Assembly (NCBI GenBank): GCA_020342235.1
Contig: CP073214.1
Span: forward strand, 496,001 to 560,000
DNA length: 64,000 bases
Direction: 5' to 3'
From: Saccharomycopsis phalli
Taxonomy: Eukaryota > Ascomycota > Saccharomycetes > Ascoideales > Saccharomycopsidaceae
In this document: piece after piece, positions 38,099 to 50,791 of the stretch
How the letters are laid out: every line of letters starts with the position of its first letter
Position numbering within the stretch: position 1 is the first letter of the stretch
Notes under the pieces: generated by a model
Told to the model about the DNA's origin: nothing
Databases searched by the model: none
Seen by the model: only the letters and a program-made list of their open reading frames with translations
Translations under genes and position numbers: made by a program

Positions 38099-39223
38099 CT
38101 AAACAAGCAACTGTAAAATCTTTTTTGTGTATTCTGGATACCATATTTTAGCGACATTTGGGTGGCTTTTAACTCTGTTGGCAAAATTAGCATATCCCAC
38201 TGGGTGAGACAAATCTGGGACAAATTGAAACCCAATGGCCTCCTGTCTGTCCTTTCTACTGTCCCTTTCCTTTATCAAGTCGTGCGGAATATGTTGTAGT
38301 GTCGTTTTGTAGTTTTTGTTCTCCATTCCCACAAAAAATGGGATAGAAAGTCTAGCTCCTTCACCAGGTTTAGGCGTGAGAGCTCTGTGAATTGTAGCCT
38401 TGATCACTCCTTCAGTAATAAACTCCAAAGTTTGACCCACGGCTACCACATAGGTGTCATCAACAGGTGGGATGTCAATCCATTCATTATTATAGGACAA
38501 AACCTGCAATGAAGTATGCTTCGTAGCCTGGTGAATAAAGGTAATGAACCCGCCATCTCTATGTGGACCAACGCCTTGGCCCAGCGGTTTCTCATTTTCT
38601 ACTAACGGAGTGACATCGTCGGCATTGGACAATTCTTCCAAATCTGGATAATAAATCAATTTCATCTTATGGCATTGCTTCTTCAAGTCCGGGTTAAAAT
38701 AATTATTAAACAGACCTTCCGGTAATCCGAGCAGATCTGTAATGTCGCCAAGAAAGTCATAGTTGAACTGGATCACGTCATCAAAGTACTGTTGGATAAC
38801 CTGTTTATAATCAGGTAACAACTTTTCACTGGGCCAGATATTTGGTCCAACAAGGTTTAAATATAAATCATCATCGGATCGTATCTCGTTTTCATTCGGT
38901 GCAGAAAGTTCAGTGCCAAAATCAACCTGCTCTCGCCAGTCGGTAGACTTTGCTGTAACCTCTTGCGCCAATCTAGAATATCCCAAAAAATGCTTCAGTT
39001 TAGTCATTTCACATTTTAATTTTTCCTCTTCCGGTAGTTCAAAGAATTTGTATGCTTGTTCCTCAACCTGCTTAATCTCTTCCGGCGATATTGGCGGGTT
39101 CTTCAAATAAAAGAACCCCACATGAATCAATCCATACCTGAGACTTTTCAAAGACTCGGCCCGTTTGGCTGGATGCCTTAAGTCATGATAATCAATCGTT
39201 GGGATTTTGGTGAATGAACTCAT
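38099..39223 (-). CDS. 2-oxoglutarate/Fe(II)-dependent dioxygenase
   Basis: 374-residue enzyme of the isopenicillin-N-synthase-like 2OG-Fe(II) oxygenase superfamily. Visible features: the N-terminal DIOX_N block (IPTIDYHDL, GLIHVGFFYLKN), iron ligands His and Asp in GPHRDGG (about residues 219-221), the distal His in ATIHRAL (about 274), and the 2-oxoglutarate-binding Arg-x-Ser in GARLSIPFF (about 288-290). All ligands are present, so it should be active. The substrate cannot be read from sequence; fungal members include flavonoid/gibberellin-like and thymine-type hydroxylases as well as many uncharacterised enzymes. It is intronless and complete. It lies alone between SAP190 and the C2H2 gene with no biosynthetic cluster around it. 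Confidence 0.85.
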   Translation of the reverse strand: MSSFTKIPTIDYHDLRHPAKRAESLKSLRYGLIHVGFFYLKNPPISPEEIKQVEEQAYKFFELPEEEKLKCEMTKLKHFLGYSRLAQEVTAKSTDWREQVDFGTELSAPNENEIRSDDDLYLNLVGPNIWPSEKLLPDYKQVIQQYFDDVIQFNYDFLGDITDLLGLPEGLFNNYFNPDLKKQCHKMKLIYYPDLEELSNADDVTPLVENEKPLGQGVGPHRDGGFITFIHQATKHTSLQVLSYNNEWIDIPPVDDTYVVAVGQTLEFITEGVIKATIHRALTPKPGEGARLSIPFFVGMENKNYKTTLQHIPHDLIKERDSRKDRQEAIGFQFVPDLSHPVGYANFANRVKSHPNVAKIWYPEYTKKILQLLV

Positions 39224-40748
39224 TAAGAAATTTATAATGGTTTACATTGGTCGATACCAGGCTTTATAAGCCCTTTGCACTGTGGGTAACGTGCAATAGT
39301 GCAATCGCCCATACTGGGTTACACATCTTATGCAATTACTAATATTTCGGGTATTTCCGACGCCTTAATTAAAAATTAAATTACTTTTAAAATTCACACA
39401 AAAAATAATTGTAAATTTTAATCGGTGCATGGTTATGAACACGCGTATGTGCTTATGGAGGGTGAAACTATCCATGGGATAGCAGTCTGTCTGTATATGT
39501 ATACAGAGTGGATTTTGTTGGGGGGAACAGAAGAAAAATTTGCAAAAATTTGGTGAATAAAGTTGAAACTCAAAGCCATTTTTTTCTACAATAAACCTCT
39601 GAAACAAATTTTATCGATGGCTCCACTTCAAAAAGCATACAATATAATTGCAGTTCCCTGCGTTGTTCGGCGTCCTGAAAAGGTTATGTTCTAGACTATT
39701 AAAATAGCAGAATCTAAATGACATGATATGATTGTAAGGTTTGAGTCCTGCGTTCATCAGAATGACTGAAGGTGCTAGTGTCTTCACCTCATCCGATGAT
39801 CTTCCCGCCTGTGATTTGCAGCTGTCGCATTGGTCACGTGATCATCTACATGGAATCAAGTTACCATAGATTATTCGTCAAGGAAATAGGAGTAAACTGG
39901 ATATTTAGTTAAAAATAGATAGTTGATGGTATTGACTAGTGCATAATTCTATTAATAGGACATTCATGGAATCTGTCTGTTCATTATTGGGGGAATAGGA
40001 GCATAGAACTTGAACTGGCTCTCCTATTTCTATTTTTAACTCAGAACTAACAATAACCATCTAATGTAATTTGAGACTGTAAAGTATCGCATCCATTTTC
40101 TTCAATCAGGTATGCTGGTAGGTGACTAACCACTTGGCAAAAAAAACTGACACATAGGCAGAATCTCAATTGAGCCAATTGCCACATACCAACTTTTATT
40201 ACCCGATGTTGTATTGTCGAATCCAAATACAGGCTATTGTCAAGTGTTTGATGGATTCAACACTCAGAAGGTAGAAAATAAAGTTGATACAGGTATTGTA
40301 ATGCAAGTCGATGTTGCCGCCAAATGCGCATCAAGAAACTACAAGTACGATTCGACATTTTCAATTAGGCAGGGGTAAACATTGATGTGGTTCGATTGGT
40401 AAAATTTTTGAACGTAGATTTTGTATGGGTGACATTATAATTACAATCACATGATATTAAATTTAATCAATTGGAACATTTTTGGACTGTCACATATTTA
40501 TTTTGATGAGGTGTTTTTATTTTTTCTGTAAATTATCCAGCGATTTCTAGTAACCCCTTACTAAATTGAGATATAGAGAATGTGAGACTGTGCGTCTGCT
40601 TTCCGAGGCATATCTCTACATGAATACATTATATAGATGAAAACGAAGTTATAAAAACTATGAGGAATCCCAAGGTCTGGGTTAATATTATCCACTCCTT
40701 ATGAGAAGCTAATACACACTAATAAGCTGAAATAATCAAGAATAATAA
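39224..40748. other. 1.5-kb divergent region, dioxygenase and C2H2 gene
   Basis: Shared upstream region of two divergent genes. It contains a GTCACGTGATC site (around 39835-39840). A minus-strand frame at 39365-39607 starts only with TTG and is not supported. Nothing else is seen. Confidence 0.5.
39835..39840. promoter_or_regulatory. CACGTG E-box
   Basis: CACGTG in the context GTCACGTGATC, between the divergent dioxygenase and C2H2 genes, about 610 bp from the former. Confidence 0.4.
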
Positions 40749-41600
40749 ATGTTGACCATTAATATGCAATCCGAGATACAGTGGGAACGCAAATGTTTAA
40801 CCTGTAACAAGAAGTTTGCTACGAAGGGGAGTTGTATGAATCATGTTCAGGCAAACAAGAACCATCAATTAGAAACCAATGAGGACGCTAAGGACAGACT
40901 TATTGTAACTTTGTCTGCTAAGATGACAGAGACGATTGCGTCTAAAAGCAACAAAAATAAGAACAAGACAGACAAGAATAAAAAATTTACTTTTACAAAG
41001 ACAAACTTGGTTCCAAAAGCAATATATAAAGACAATTCAAATTTTACTCGTGATTTGGTATTCATCAGTGACGATATTGAAAGCTTTGAACCGATATACG
41101 GACCACTCCAGTCACCTAGCCAGATGCAGCATGAGCAGATTCCCACTCCATACACGGATGAAAACTCATACGCTACTTCATATTCAAACTACCATCGGCG
41201 AAAGAGCTACTCGTGTCCAACATCATCTTCAACAATGAACTCAAATTTCAGTCGTCCTGACACCATGTCAGCAGGTTCAACAGTGGGAAACACTCGTCCA
41301 AGCTCAAACTTGAAAATTCTAATGGGCGACCCTCAGTATGCTTATATGCTGTATCCACATACTCCAGAGAAGATTCAATCATATTCCCGGCCAGCCCAAG
41401 TTAATATTGGTAATCAAAATACGCTGCCAAACATTCCTCTTCTTCTGCCTCTCTCTCCAAACATGGGTGCAGATACATACCCACAGCCTCAGATTCGTTT
41501 ACCGCCTATCCAACACTTATTTAATGATCCAATAATTAGTGATAGCGATTATGATTCTGATAGGAATAGGTCTAAGCCCAAGAGAAAACTACGCAAGTGA
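40749..41600 (+). CDS. Single C2H2-finger protein, likely regulator (unassigned)
   Basis: 283-residue protein with one zinc finger close to the N terminus (about residues 17-40: CLTCNKKFATKGSCMNHVQANKNH, C-x2-C-x12-H-x6-H). The finger is followed by a Lys/Asn/Thr-rich segment (KNKNKTDKNKK) and a long Ser/Pro/Tyr-rich tail. Near the C terminus RLPPIQHLFN resembles short hydrophobic LPPI motifs found at the ends of other fungal regulators, and the last residues are basic (KPKRKLRK). One finger alone rarely gives specific DNA binding, so it may dimerise or act in RNA or protein binding. I do not recognise an orthologue. A second in-frame ATG at 40764 is possible as the start. It converges on PRP5 with 188 bp between stops. 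Confidence 0.7.
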   Translation: MLTINMQSEIQWERKCLTCNKKFATKGSCMNHVQANKNHQLETNEDAKDRLIVTLSAKMTETIASKSNKNKNKTDKNKKFTFTKTNLVPKAIYKDNSNFTRDLVFISDDIESFEPIYGPLQSPSQMQHEQIPTPYTDENSYATSYSNYHRRKSYSCPTSSSTMNSNFSRPDTMSAGSTVGNTRPSSNLKILMGDPQYAYMLYPHTPEKIQSYSRPAQVNIGNQNTLPNIPLLLPLSPNMGADTYPQPQIRLPPIQHLFNDPIISDSDYDSDRNRSKPKRKLRK

Positions 41601-41788
41601 TACAAAACAAAATGTTCATGTGCTACGATTAAATCATTCAATATCAGCTATTTAGACTTCAAAATTTTTCTTTCAACTACTTAATTTAAGCAATTCTACT
41701 GTTATGACTTTACTTCGTATTTTTTTTCTAGCATTAATTCTCTTGGCATTACTTCATTGTAGCATATATCCAATCTTGATCCACCATC

Positions 41789-44278
41789 TTAAATAACAAC
41801 ATACTTGCCCGTTTTCCTTTCCTCTTCCATATAGCATTCCATGCCTTCTATGATGCTTTCTTTTATTAAGGTAACTGCTGCATTCACTTGGTGATTAGTA
41901 TCTCCTTCAATCACCATATACAACTTGGGCTCTTGCAACTTCTCAGGAACAACCTTGTAGTATCGTCCTTTAATTGTAATTGAGCATGACGTTTCGTCTA
42001 TTATCTTACCAATAGTTTCCCTGTTTGTAACTTTCCATCGCACAGACTGTGGTAGATCATTTACATTTACCTTTGAATGAAATGCACCGGAGTCAGGTGA
42101 ATCACTAGCCTTGCCTTCATGTACCACAAAGTCCGATATTTCTTGCAATTTGTTATTGATAGCCTTATCTTCACCCGATTCCAGCTTCTGCTTGGTTCCC
42201 TCATCAACCCCCAACTTCTGCCTTAGAATTTCTTTGTTTTCATCTCTCTGCTTATCCAACTTTTCCAAACCTTTACCACCAAACCCACTAAAGAATTTCG
42301 CCTTGCCTTCTTTAATATTCTTGAGAAAGCTACCAGATATTTCTTCCAACTCTTTAGGTATAGGAACATTCGAAAGTTTCATAGCCCTCAAAATATCATA
42401 GCCTGATCTTTCTTGGCTCTTTAATAATAGCGACACCGCCACGCCCTTGCTACCTGCCCTGCCTGTTCTTCCAATTCTGTGGATATAATCTTCTATGTGG
42501 TTTGGGCAATCGTAGTTAACCACTAGCTTTAATTGAGTAACATCCAAACCTCTTGCAGCTATAGACGTGGCTACCAATATATTGTTTTTACCTTTTTTGA
42601 AATTATTGATAGCATTCACTCTCTCTATTTGGCTTCTGCCTCCGTGAATGATCTCACATTCATATCCCTTGGCTTGTAATCTTAAACCCAACAGGTCTGC
42701 GGTTTCCTGTTTTCCAACAAACACTAATACTTTGTCCTGTCCCGCAATGTCGGTTTCATTCTGGACATTGAACTCGGTGTCGTTGTTGAAAAACCCACTA
42801 AAAACCTCCAACAACACAAAGAATTTCTTTTCTTCGCCATCCAAAACCTTGACAACCTGCTTAATATCCTTGTTCACGCCCTTCAAGCCTATCTTAATTT
42901 CCAATGGATTCTTCATGATTTTTCTAGCCAACTCTTCCAACTTGTTTGGAAACGTTGCGGAGAATAATACCTTTTGAGCATCTGGTCGTATACCGTCAAT
43001 GATCATATTAATCTGAGGCTGAAACCCCATATCAAACATCCGGTCAGCCTCGTCAATCACCAAGAAAGTTACTTCGCGCATAGTTACCTTCCTCAAACTG
43101 AGAATATCAATGAGTCTTCCGGGTGTTGCAACGATAAGATCCACACCTCGTCCAAGATCCTTAATCTGTTTGGCAATGTTTTCGCCACCATATACCCCTA
43201 CGCTGTTTATTTTGCTATCGACTTTCTTGGCAACATTAAGAGACTGCACAACTAGTTCTCTTGTGGGAACCAAAATAAGAGCCAATGGATTACGGCTTTT
43301 TCCCAGCATTCGGTCCTTGATATGTCGGAATAATGGCAATAGGAAGCTTAAACTCTTTCCTGATCCCGTTTTTGCAATACCGATCACATCTCTGCCTTGT
43401 AATACTGCAGGAATACTCTGTGCCTGAATAGGGGTAGGAAGTGCAAACTTCAAATCATCCAATATAACATCCAAGTAAGCTGCAGATAGCCCTAGTTGTG
43501 ACCAGCTAGTCACGGGCGTTGGTGGATCGATGCCTCTAATTTTGATGCCGTCTAGTTGAACCCTTAGTAGATCCACTTCCTCTTTGCTTAGGGCTCTGAC
43601 CTCAGCACTCTCGTTATAAAAATTGCGCCGGAAATCCTCGTATTGTATTGCGCTATGGTTCACTTTTATAATCTTCTTCTGCAGACTCTTCTTACTGGAC
43701 TCAATCTTCTTGACAATATTCTCGACAGTTTCTGTTTCCTCCATCGTCCCAATATCACCATCATTTTCATCTATAATAAGTGCTTCTTCCCCCTCGTCCT
43801 GTTTCTCTTGGCCCTTCATCTGACTCAACAATGAATCTAAATCATCAAACTCTTCTTCAACAGGCTTCTTTTTATCAACAGTTGCCAGTTTCATGAGCAG
43901 TATTTTTCCTTGTTTCATCTTCTTTGTATCCAGTTCCTCGTCCTCATCGCCAAATATCGATCTTATGTTCGACCTCTTGGTTCCTCTTTTCATCCCGAGG
44001 CTGATACTTTTCGGTGGCTCTTGTGACGCCTGAAGTTCCTTTTCTCTCTTTTTCTTCCACGCCTCTAATTTCTCTCGCCGCAATCGCTTCTTTTCCTCCT
44101 CAGGTGTTTCTTTGACCTCATTGCTCCTCTGCAAATCAGCTTTCTTCTCCTCCCACTTCTTTTGCCGAAGTCGTAGCTTCTCTTCCTTACTCAAGGCTAT
44201 GCCATTTCCTAATTCTGGGGTCACTCTTTCTGCATGCCGCTTTTCGTTAGTGCCATTCCCATTATTCTCATTAGACAT
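41789..44278 (-). CDS. PRP5: Pre-mRNA splicing DEAD-box helicase Prp5
   Basis: 829-residue RNA-dependent ATPase that remodels the U2 snRNP for branch-site recognition in prespliceosome formation. The N-terminal third is charged and coiled (KEEKLRLRQKKWEEKK). The Prp5-specific block before the helicase core is visible (NFYNESAEVRALSKEEVDLLR, then IKIRGIDPPTPVTSW). Core motifs: Q motif PTPIQAQSIP, Walker A AKTGSGKS (about 296-303), VPTREL, TPGR, DEAD (about 409), SATFPN (about 439), and HRIGRTGRAG (about 600-609). The C terminus continues with a KH-like part typical of the DDX46/Prp5 family. Length agrees with S. cerevisiae Prp5 (849). The gene is intronless and lies 93 bp upstream of the end of the exomer gene. 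Confidence 0.95.
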   Translation of the reverse strand: MSNENNGNGTNEKRHAERVTPELGNGIALSKEEKLRLRQKKWEEKKADLQRSNEVKETPEEEKKRLRREKLEAWKKKREKELQASQEPPKSISLGMKRGTKRSNIRSIFGDEDEELDTKKMKQGKILLMKLATVDKKKPVEEEFDDLDSLLSQMKGQEKQDEGEEALIIDENDGDIGTMEETETVENIVKKIESSKKSLQKKIIKVNHSAIQYEDFRRNFYNESAEVRALSKEEVDLLRVQLDGIKIRGIDPPTPVTSWSQLGLSAAYLDVILDDLKFALPTPIQAQSIPAVLQGRDVIGIAKTGSGKSLSFLLPLFRHIKDRMLGKSRNPLALILVPTRELVVQSLNVAKKVDSKINSVGVYGGENIAKQIKDLGRGVDLIVATPGRLIDILSLRKVTMREVTFLVIDEADRMFDMGFQPQINMIIDGIRPDAQKVLFSATFPNKLEELARKIMKNPLEIKIGLKGVNKDIKQVVKVLDGEEKKFFVLLEVFSGFFNNDTEFNVQNETDIAGQDKVLVFVGKQETADLLGLRLQAKGYECEIIHGGRSQIERVNAINNFKKGKNNILVATSIAARGLDVTQLKLVVNYDCPNHIEDYIHRIGRTGRAGSKGVAVSLLLKSQERSGYDILRAMKLSNVPIPKELEEISGSFLKNIKEGKAKFFSGFGGKGLEKLDKQRDENKEILRQKLGVDEGTKQKLESGEDKAINNKLQEISDFVVHEGKASDSPDSGAFHSKVNVNDLPQSVRWKVTNRETIGKIIDETSCSITIKGRYYKVVPEKLQEPKLYMVIEGDTNHQVNAAVTLIKESIIEGMECYMEEERKTGKYVVI

Positions 44279-44371
44279 ACTTCCTCAGCTACTTTCACTA
44301 ATAATATTCATACCGCTCAGAAGAGCAAAAATCTACATCGGATCATGTGATTTATACATTAATACGCATTG

Positions 44372-46846
44372 TTATACATGAAACATCTCTATCCAGCTAA
44401 TGTAGCGTTCCAACAACTTAATAGCGCCACATTCTGAGTTGTAGCTGGCTCTTAATTTATTAAGAACCAATTCCCTTTCATTCTCCTTCAATATGCCTTT
44501 TAAGAATATCAAACAGTCAATAGAAAAGTCTTGATACCATCGAGAATTCCAGGAGAAGATTTTGATTAACACATTCAAAATCAAATCAAGGTATAGGTTG
44601 TTCTCTAAACTTTCTTGGTTGATCAATTTTAGCTGCTGCGAAATGGATACTCCTTCTAACTGGTCGTAATCTAGCACAAAATCTTTCTTTAATGGAAACA
44701 AGATATTATTCAGCCCCACAAATAGTAAGTCCTTGGCAAAGATATTGTTATCATAGTTAATGCTGAACCGCTTGAAAGAGTCATAGTCCTGGAAAAACTC
44801 CTGGAAGATTGTAAAAAGATATCGTGCAGAAATGATCGAAAATTTCGCAGTTAGCGAAGTTCTCAACGCGGAAATCGCCAAATCATAATGCTTTGCTCTG
44901 TAGGCTGTAATGCCAATAAGTTCCCATTCCAAAGTAGAGTGACGGATAGCATTCCCGGTCTTCTTCGCTTCAACCTCCCATAAGGATACAACAGTCAAAT
45001 CATCATATAGCATAAAGAAGAGCGAGTCAAGCCATCTTTCACATACTCTCTTCAGCTTTAAGTTAACTGGTTCTGCATTTTTTACCGACAATGAAGGGCG
45101 AATCATTGACTTTGTGTCACCTTTTTTGAGATCTTCAGCAGAGGACGAAGACATTTTTCCAGAATATTCCCCTTCCATGACAAACACACGAGCTCTTGTA
45201 CGAAGCAACTCGTCCCAGCCTACTAATACGGCTAAACTAGAAAGAAAATCATAAGCAACGCGAAATGTGCCTTTGAGCTTTGGGCCAGATAGTTTCAAGA
45301 GAATAGGATCTACAGTTCCAAGCTCTAAATCACTGACAAAATCCTCACTGCGCAACGTATCATCACGCTTTAAAAAAACAGGCCCTGCACGACTAGCTTG
45401 ATTCCATACCTCTTCTAAGTATCCCTCGCGATTTGGCTCGGGAAATCTGTAATTGACAGTCTGGTCATTAATCAACAGATTCTCCTCTTGGATTCGTTGT
45501 GTTATCTTTGCACTAGGCAAGGAATAAACAGGACAGCAGTTTAACGTGAGAAGGGCGTTGGCGCAATCTCTTTGAGAGATGTAAGTCTCGAGTAAGTTTG
45601 TCCAGTTTAAAAATTCTGTAGGATTAGATTCTATAGCCTTAGAACCAAGATAACTTGCAAGTTTAAAACGGCCCTTTTGTGCCATTAATTTGCTTTGGGC
45701 AACTAGATAAAAATCAAGATAATTTTTACCCTTATAGTTGCCTTTGGCTAAGTTGGAATAAAACTTTGCGCCCTTTGCCAACTCTTTCACTAACCGAGTT
45801 TCATTTGTACCTTGTGTGATGAGTAGCTGAACAAGCACCAAATGGTACGAAAAATTGTGGCGGATTTGTTTCTCTAACAAATCAATAGTGAAGTCGTACA
45901 AGTCACTGATTTTGAGCAACTTAACCAAGGTTTCAACCAAATAATTGTGGACAAAATCTGAGCCCTGATATAGATCTGAGCATCCCACCAAATATCCCTT
46001 GGGAAGCATCTTGCAAATCAATTCTATCATCTTTTTAGCAGACAGCTTTGTCAGAATGAGAGTGTCTTGGATCAACGAAGGTTTATTATACTCAAGATTA
46101 TCACTAAACAACACATTTCTCATTATACATGAAACGTAAGTCTGTTGCCAAATTTCTTCCGGCACTCCTTCAACATATCTTGGAGCAAGAGGAACATTGT
46201 GGACATCTGAAGACGAACTAGCCACGCTAGGCACCGATGAAGCAGATCTGGTAGTAGGGACCTGCAAAGTATCATTACCTGGATCCACAGGTATGTCTGT
46301 TGGAAGCGTAGTAGTAGAGTTAAAAGCTGAATCTGTAGGACTTTGTGCCATCCGAGGTTTGGAAACTTTGACATAAAACGGCTTTCCATTGATACCGACT
46401 AATTTCACCAAGGTTTTCAGACCCGGGAATTCGGTCTTGATTCTCAAGTCACATTTCAGAAAACAATTCCAAGCGCAATAAGTTCCCGTACTGCTTATGG
46501 ATGAGCTGGTGTTGGTATCCAACAGGGAATTGTATACCAACTTGGTGAGATAAGCAATCGGTGCAGCAACGGAACTGACATCGATTCCTGTTATATAATG
46601 AAACGAGCCAATGTCCTTGTGGCCTTGTAAAGTTGACAAGTGCACCAAATCAGGAGGCCCTAATGAGGAAGTGTGGTGAACCAAAAGATTGGTACGTACC
46701 TTGATGGAGTCCCCAAACAGCTGTTCGGTAATACTGGGGCCTAAATTAATCTTACCAGGCTTCTTCGCTGCCGGCTTAGTACTAGTTCTAATTTGCCCGG
46801 ACGCAGAAATATGGTTGCCGGACTCCTTCTTCTTGCTTCTAAACAT
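44372..46846 (-). CDS. BUD7: Exomer cargo adaptor of the ChAPs family (BCH1/BUD7/CHS6)
   Basis: 824-residue member of the Chs5p-Arf1-binding proteins, which with Chs5 form the exomer coat at the trans-Golgi and carry cargo such as chitin synthase to the cell surface. Family marks visible: PGKINLGPSITEQLFGDSIKVRTNLLVHHTSSLGPPDLVHLSTLQGHKDIGSFHYI in the first 90 residues, VDVS-type YITGIDVSS, a TPR-like helical middle (for example NPTEFLNWTNLLETYISQRDC), and the C-terminal LLERYISWIEMFHV. Most CTG-clade yeasts have one or two ChAPs closest to Bch1/Bud7; the symbol marks that subgroup and is tentative. The gene starts at 46846, divergent from the MPM1-like gene with 108 bp between the start codons. 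Confidence 0.85.
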   Translation of the reverse strand: MFRSKKKESGNHISASGQIRTSTKPAAKKPGKINLGPSITEQLFGDSIKVRTNLLVHHTSSLGPPDLVHLSTLQGHKDIGSFHYITGIDVSSVAAPIAYLTKLVYNSLLDTNTSSSISSTGTYCAWNCFLKCDLRIKTEFPGLKTLVKLVGINGKPFYVKVSKPRMAQSPTDSAFNSTTTLPTDIPVDPGNDTLQVPTTRSASSVPSVASSSSDVHNVPLAPRYVEGVPEEIWQQTYVSCIMRNVLFSDNLEYNKPSLIQDTLILTKLSAKKMIELICKMLPKGYLVGCSDLYQGSDFVHNYLVETLVKLLKISDLYDFTIDLLEKQIRHNFSYHLVLVQLLITQGTNETRLVKELAKGAKFYSNLAKGNYKGKNYLDFYLVAQSKLMAQKGRFKLASYLGSKAIESNPTEFLNWTNLLETYISQRDCANALLTLNCCPVYSLPSAKITQRIQEENLLINDQTVNYRFPEPNREGYLEEVWNQASRAGPVFLKRDDTLRSEDFVSDLELGTVDPILLKLSGPKLKGTFRVAYDFLSSLAVLVGWDELLRTRARVFVMEGEYSGKMSSSSAEDLKKGDTKSMIRPSLSVKNAEPVNLKLKRVCERWLDSLFFMLYDDLTVVSLWEVEAKKTGNAIRHSTLEWELIGITAYRAKHYDLAISALRTSLTAKFSIISARYLFTIFQEFFQDYDSFKRFSINYDNNIFAKDLLFVGLNNILFPLKKDFVLDYDQLEGVSISQQLKLINQESLENNLYLDLILNVLIKIFSWNSRWYQDFSIDCLIFLKGILKENERELVLNKLRASYNSECGAIKLLERYISWIEMFHV

Positions 46847-46893
46847 GGGCAGTGTTTCCCATCAAACATTCAGTTGGCAATAACATTAATGAT

Positions 46894-46899
46894 CACGTG
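46894..46899. promoter_or_regulatory. CACGTG E-box in the BUD7/MPM1 divergent promoter
   Basis: ATCACGTGC near the middle of the 108-bp gap between two divergent start codons, so it could serve both genes. Confidence 0.45.
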
Positions 46900-46954
46900 C
46901 AAAATGTGATTTAAGGTCATCTTGTGGCAAATCATCTTTCTATTGCTATACACA

Positions 46955-47746
46955 ATGGGAATTTTTGATAAATCAACTGATGACCAAGAATTGGAAAAGA
47001 ACTTTCAAGAAGCTCAAGATTCTTTAAATAGTTTGATCTCTTCGACCGGAGGAATTGCTAAGCACTACGGTAACGAACTCAAACAAGGTTCGAGGGATGT
47101 GTTTGATATTCTACGCAATGACTTAGTGCCTGCCTTTTCGGATTGGAATGAATACGGTCCATGGGGATGTAGTCAATTTGGAAGAATTGGCCGACATGGG
47201 GAGGATATATATGGCCTATGGGCATATCCCGTTCCTAGCGTTACGTCTTATGATAAGTGCATGGCTAAAGAAGGAGTCTCGGTCTGGGATAAAGAAGGGG
47301 TCTGGAGATGCTTATTTCCTAAGTACGCTTTACCTGATGACGAAAGGGCTTTTTCGAAAGAAGATTACTTGACCAACAGGGATGGCGCAAGGGAGAACTT
47401 CTTTGGCAACTTTAATGACTTGTTAAGCTGGAAATCAAAAATGAGAAAACTACAGGCTGATGAGCTTAAAAAGTTGCATGCCAGTGAGAATGTGAAGACG
47501 CCTGATAACATGGCACAGGAGGGTCTTGAAAGAACTGTTGTTGGCACCTCAAAGGTGGACAGAAGTACAACAAACAATGACGGGACCGTGGAGAATTACT
47601 CCAAGGTTGTCAAGTGGTATCTGGATGGCACGTCACTGACGGAGGAGACCACAAAGCACATTCCAAATGATGGTAGTGAACCTAAAATTGAAAGTAATGT
47701 GGAAACACACGGTCCAGATGACAAGGCCGGTTGGTTCTGGAGATAA
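46955..47746 (+). CDS. MPM1: MPM1-like mitochondrial membrane protein
   Basis: 263-residue protein resembling S. cerevisiae Mpm1 (mitochondrial peculiar membrane protein 1, 252 residues), a protein of unknown biochemical role that lacks a classical presequence. The sequence starts MGIFDKSTDDQEL, without an obvious transmembrane helix; the central part has SDWNEYGPWGCSQFGRIGRHG, YDKCMAKEGVSVWDKEGVWRCLFP with regularly spaced Cys and Trp, and the C terminus has DGTVENYSKVVKWY and ends GWFWR. The assignment relies on remembered layout (Cys/Trp block, Ser/Thr tail, aromatic ending) and is moderate. The start is the ATG at 46955; upstream codons are open only from a TTG. Confidence 0.55.
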   Translation: MGIFDKSTDDQELEKNFQEAQDSLNSLISSTGGIAKHYGNELKQGSRDVFDILRNDLVPAFSDWNEYGPWGCSQFGRIGRHGEDIYGLWAYPVPSVTSYDKCMAKEGVSVWDKEGVWRCLFPKYALPDDERAFSKEDYLTNRDGARENFFGNFNDLLSWKSKMRKLQADELKKLHASENVKTPDNMAQEGLERTVVGTSKVDRSTTNNDGTVENYSKVVKWYLDGTSLTEETTKHIPNDGSEPKIESNVETHGPDDKAGWFWR

Positions 47747-50687
<2,941 letters not shown>

Positions 50688-50791
50688 TAAAATTGTCATA
50701 ATTTATATTAAAAACACGAATGTAGACCCCAACCATAACTATAGTTAAAAATGCTAAATGAAAATAGCGCCAGGTATATCACCAAATCCCC

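Noticed and set aside
40385-40400. GGTTCGATTGG resembling a tRNA B-box
   Set aside because: It fails the last conserved positions of the B-box, and no A-box or cloverleaf can be drawn around it.
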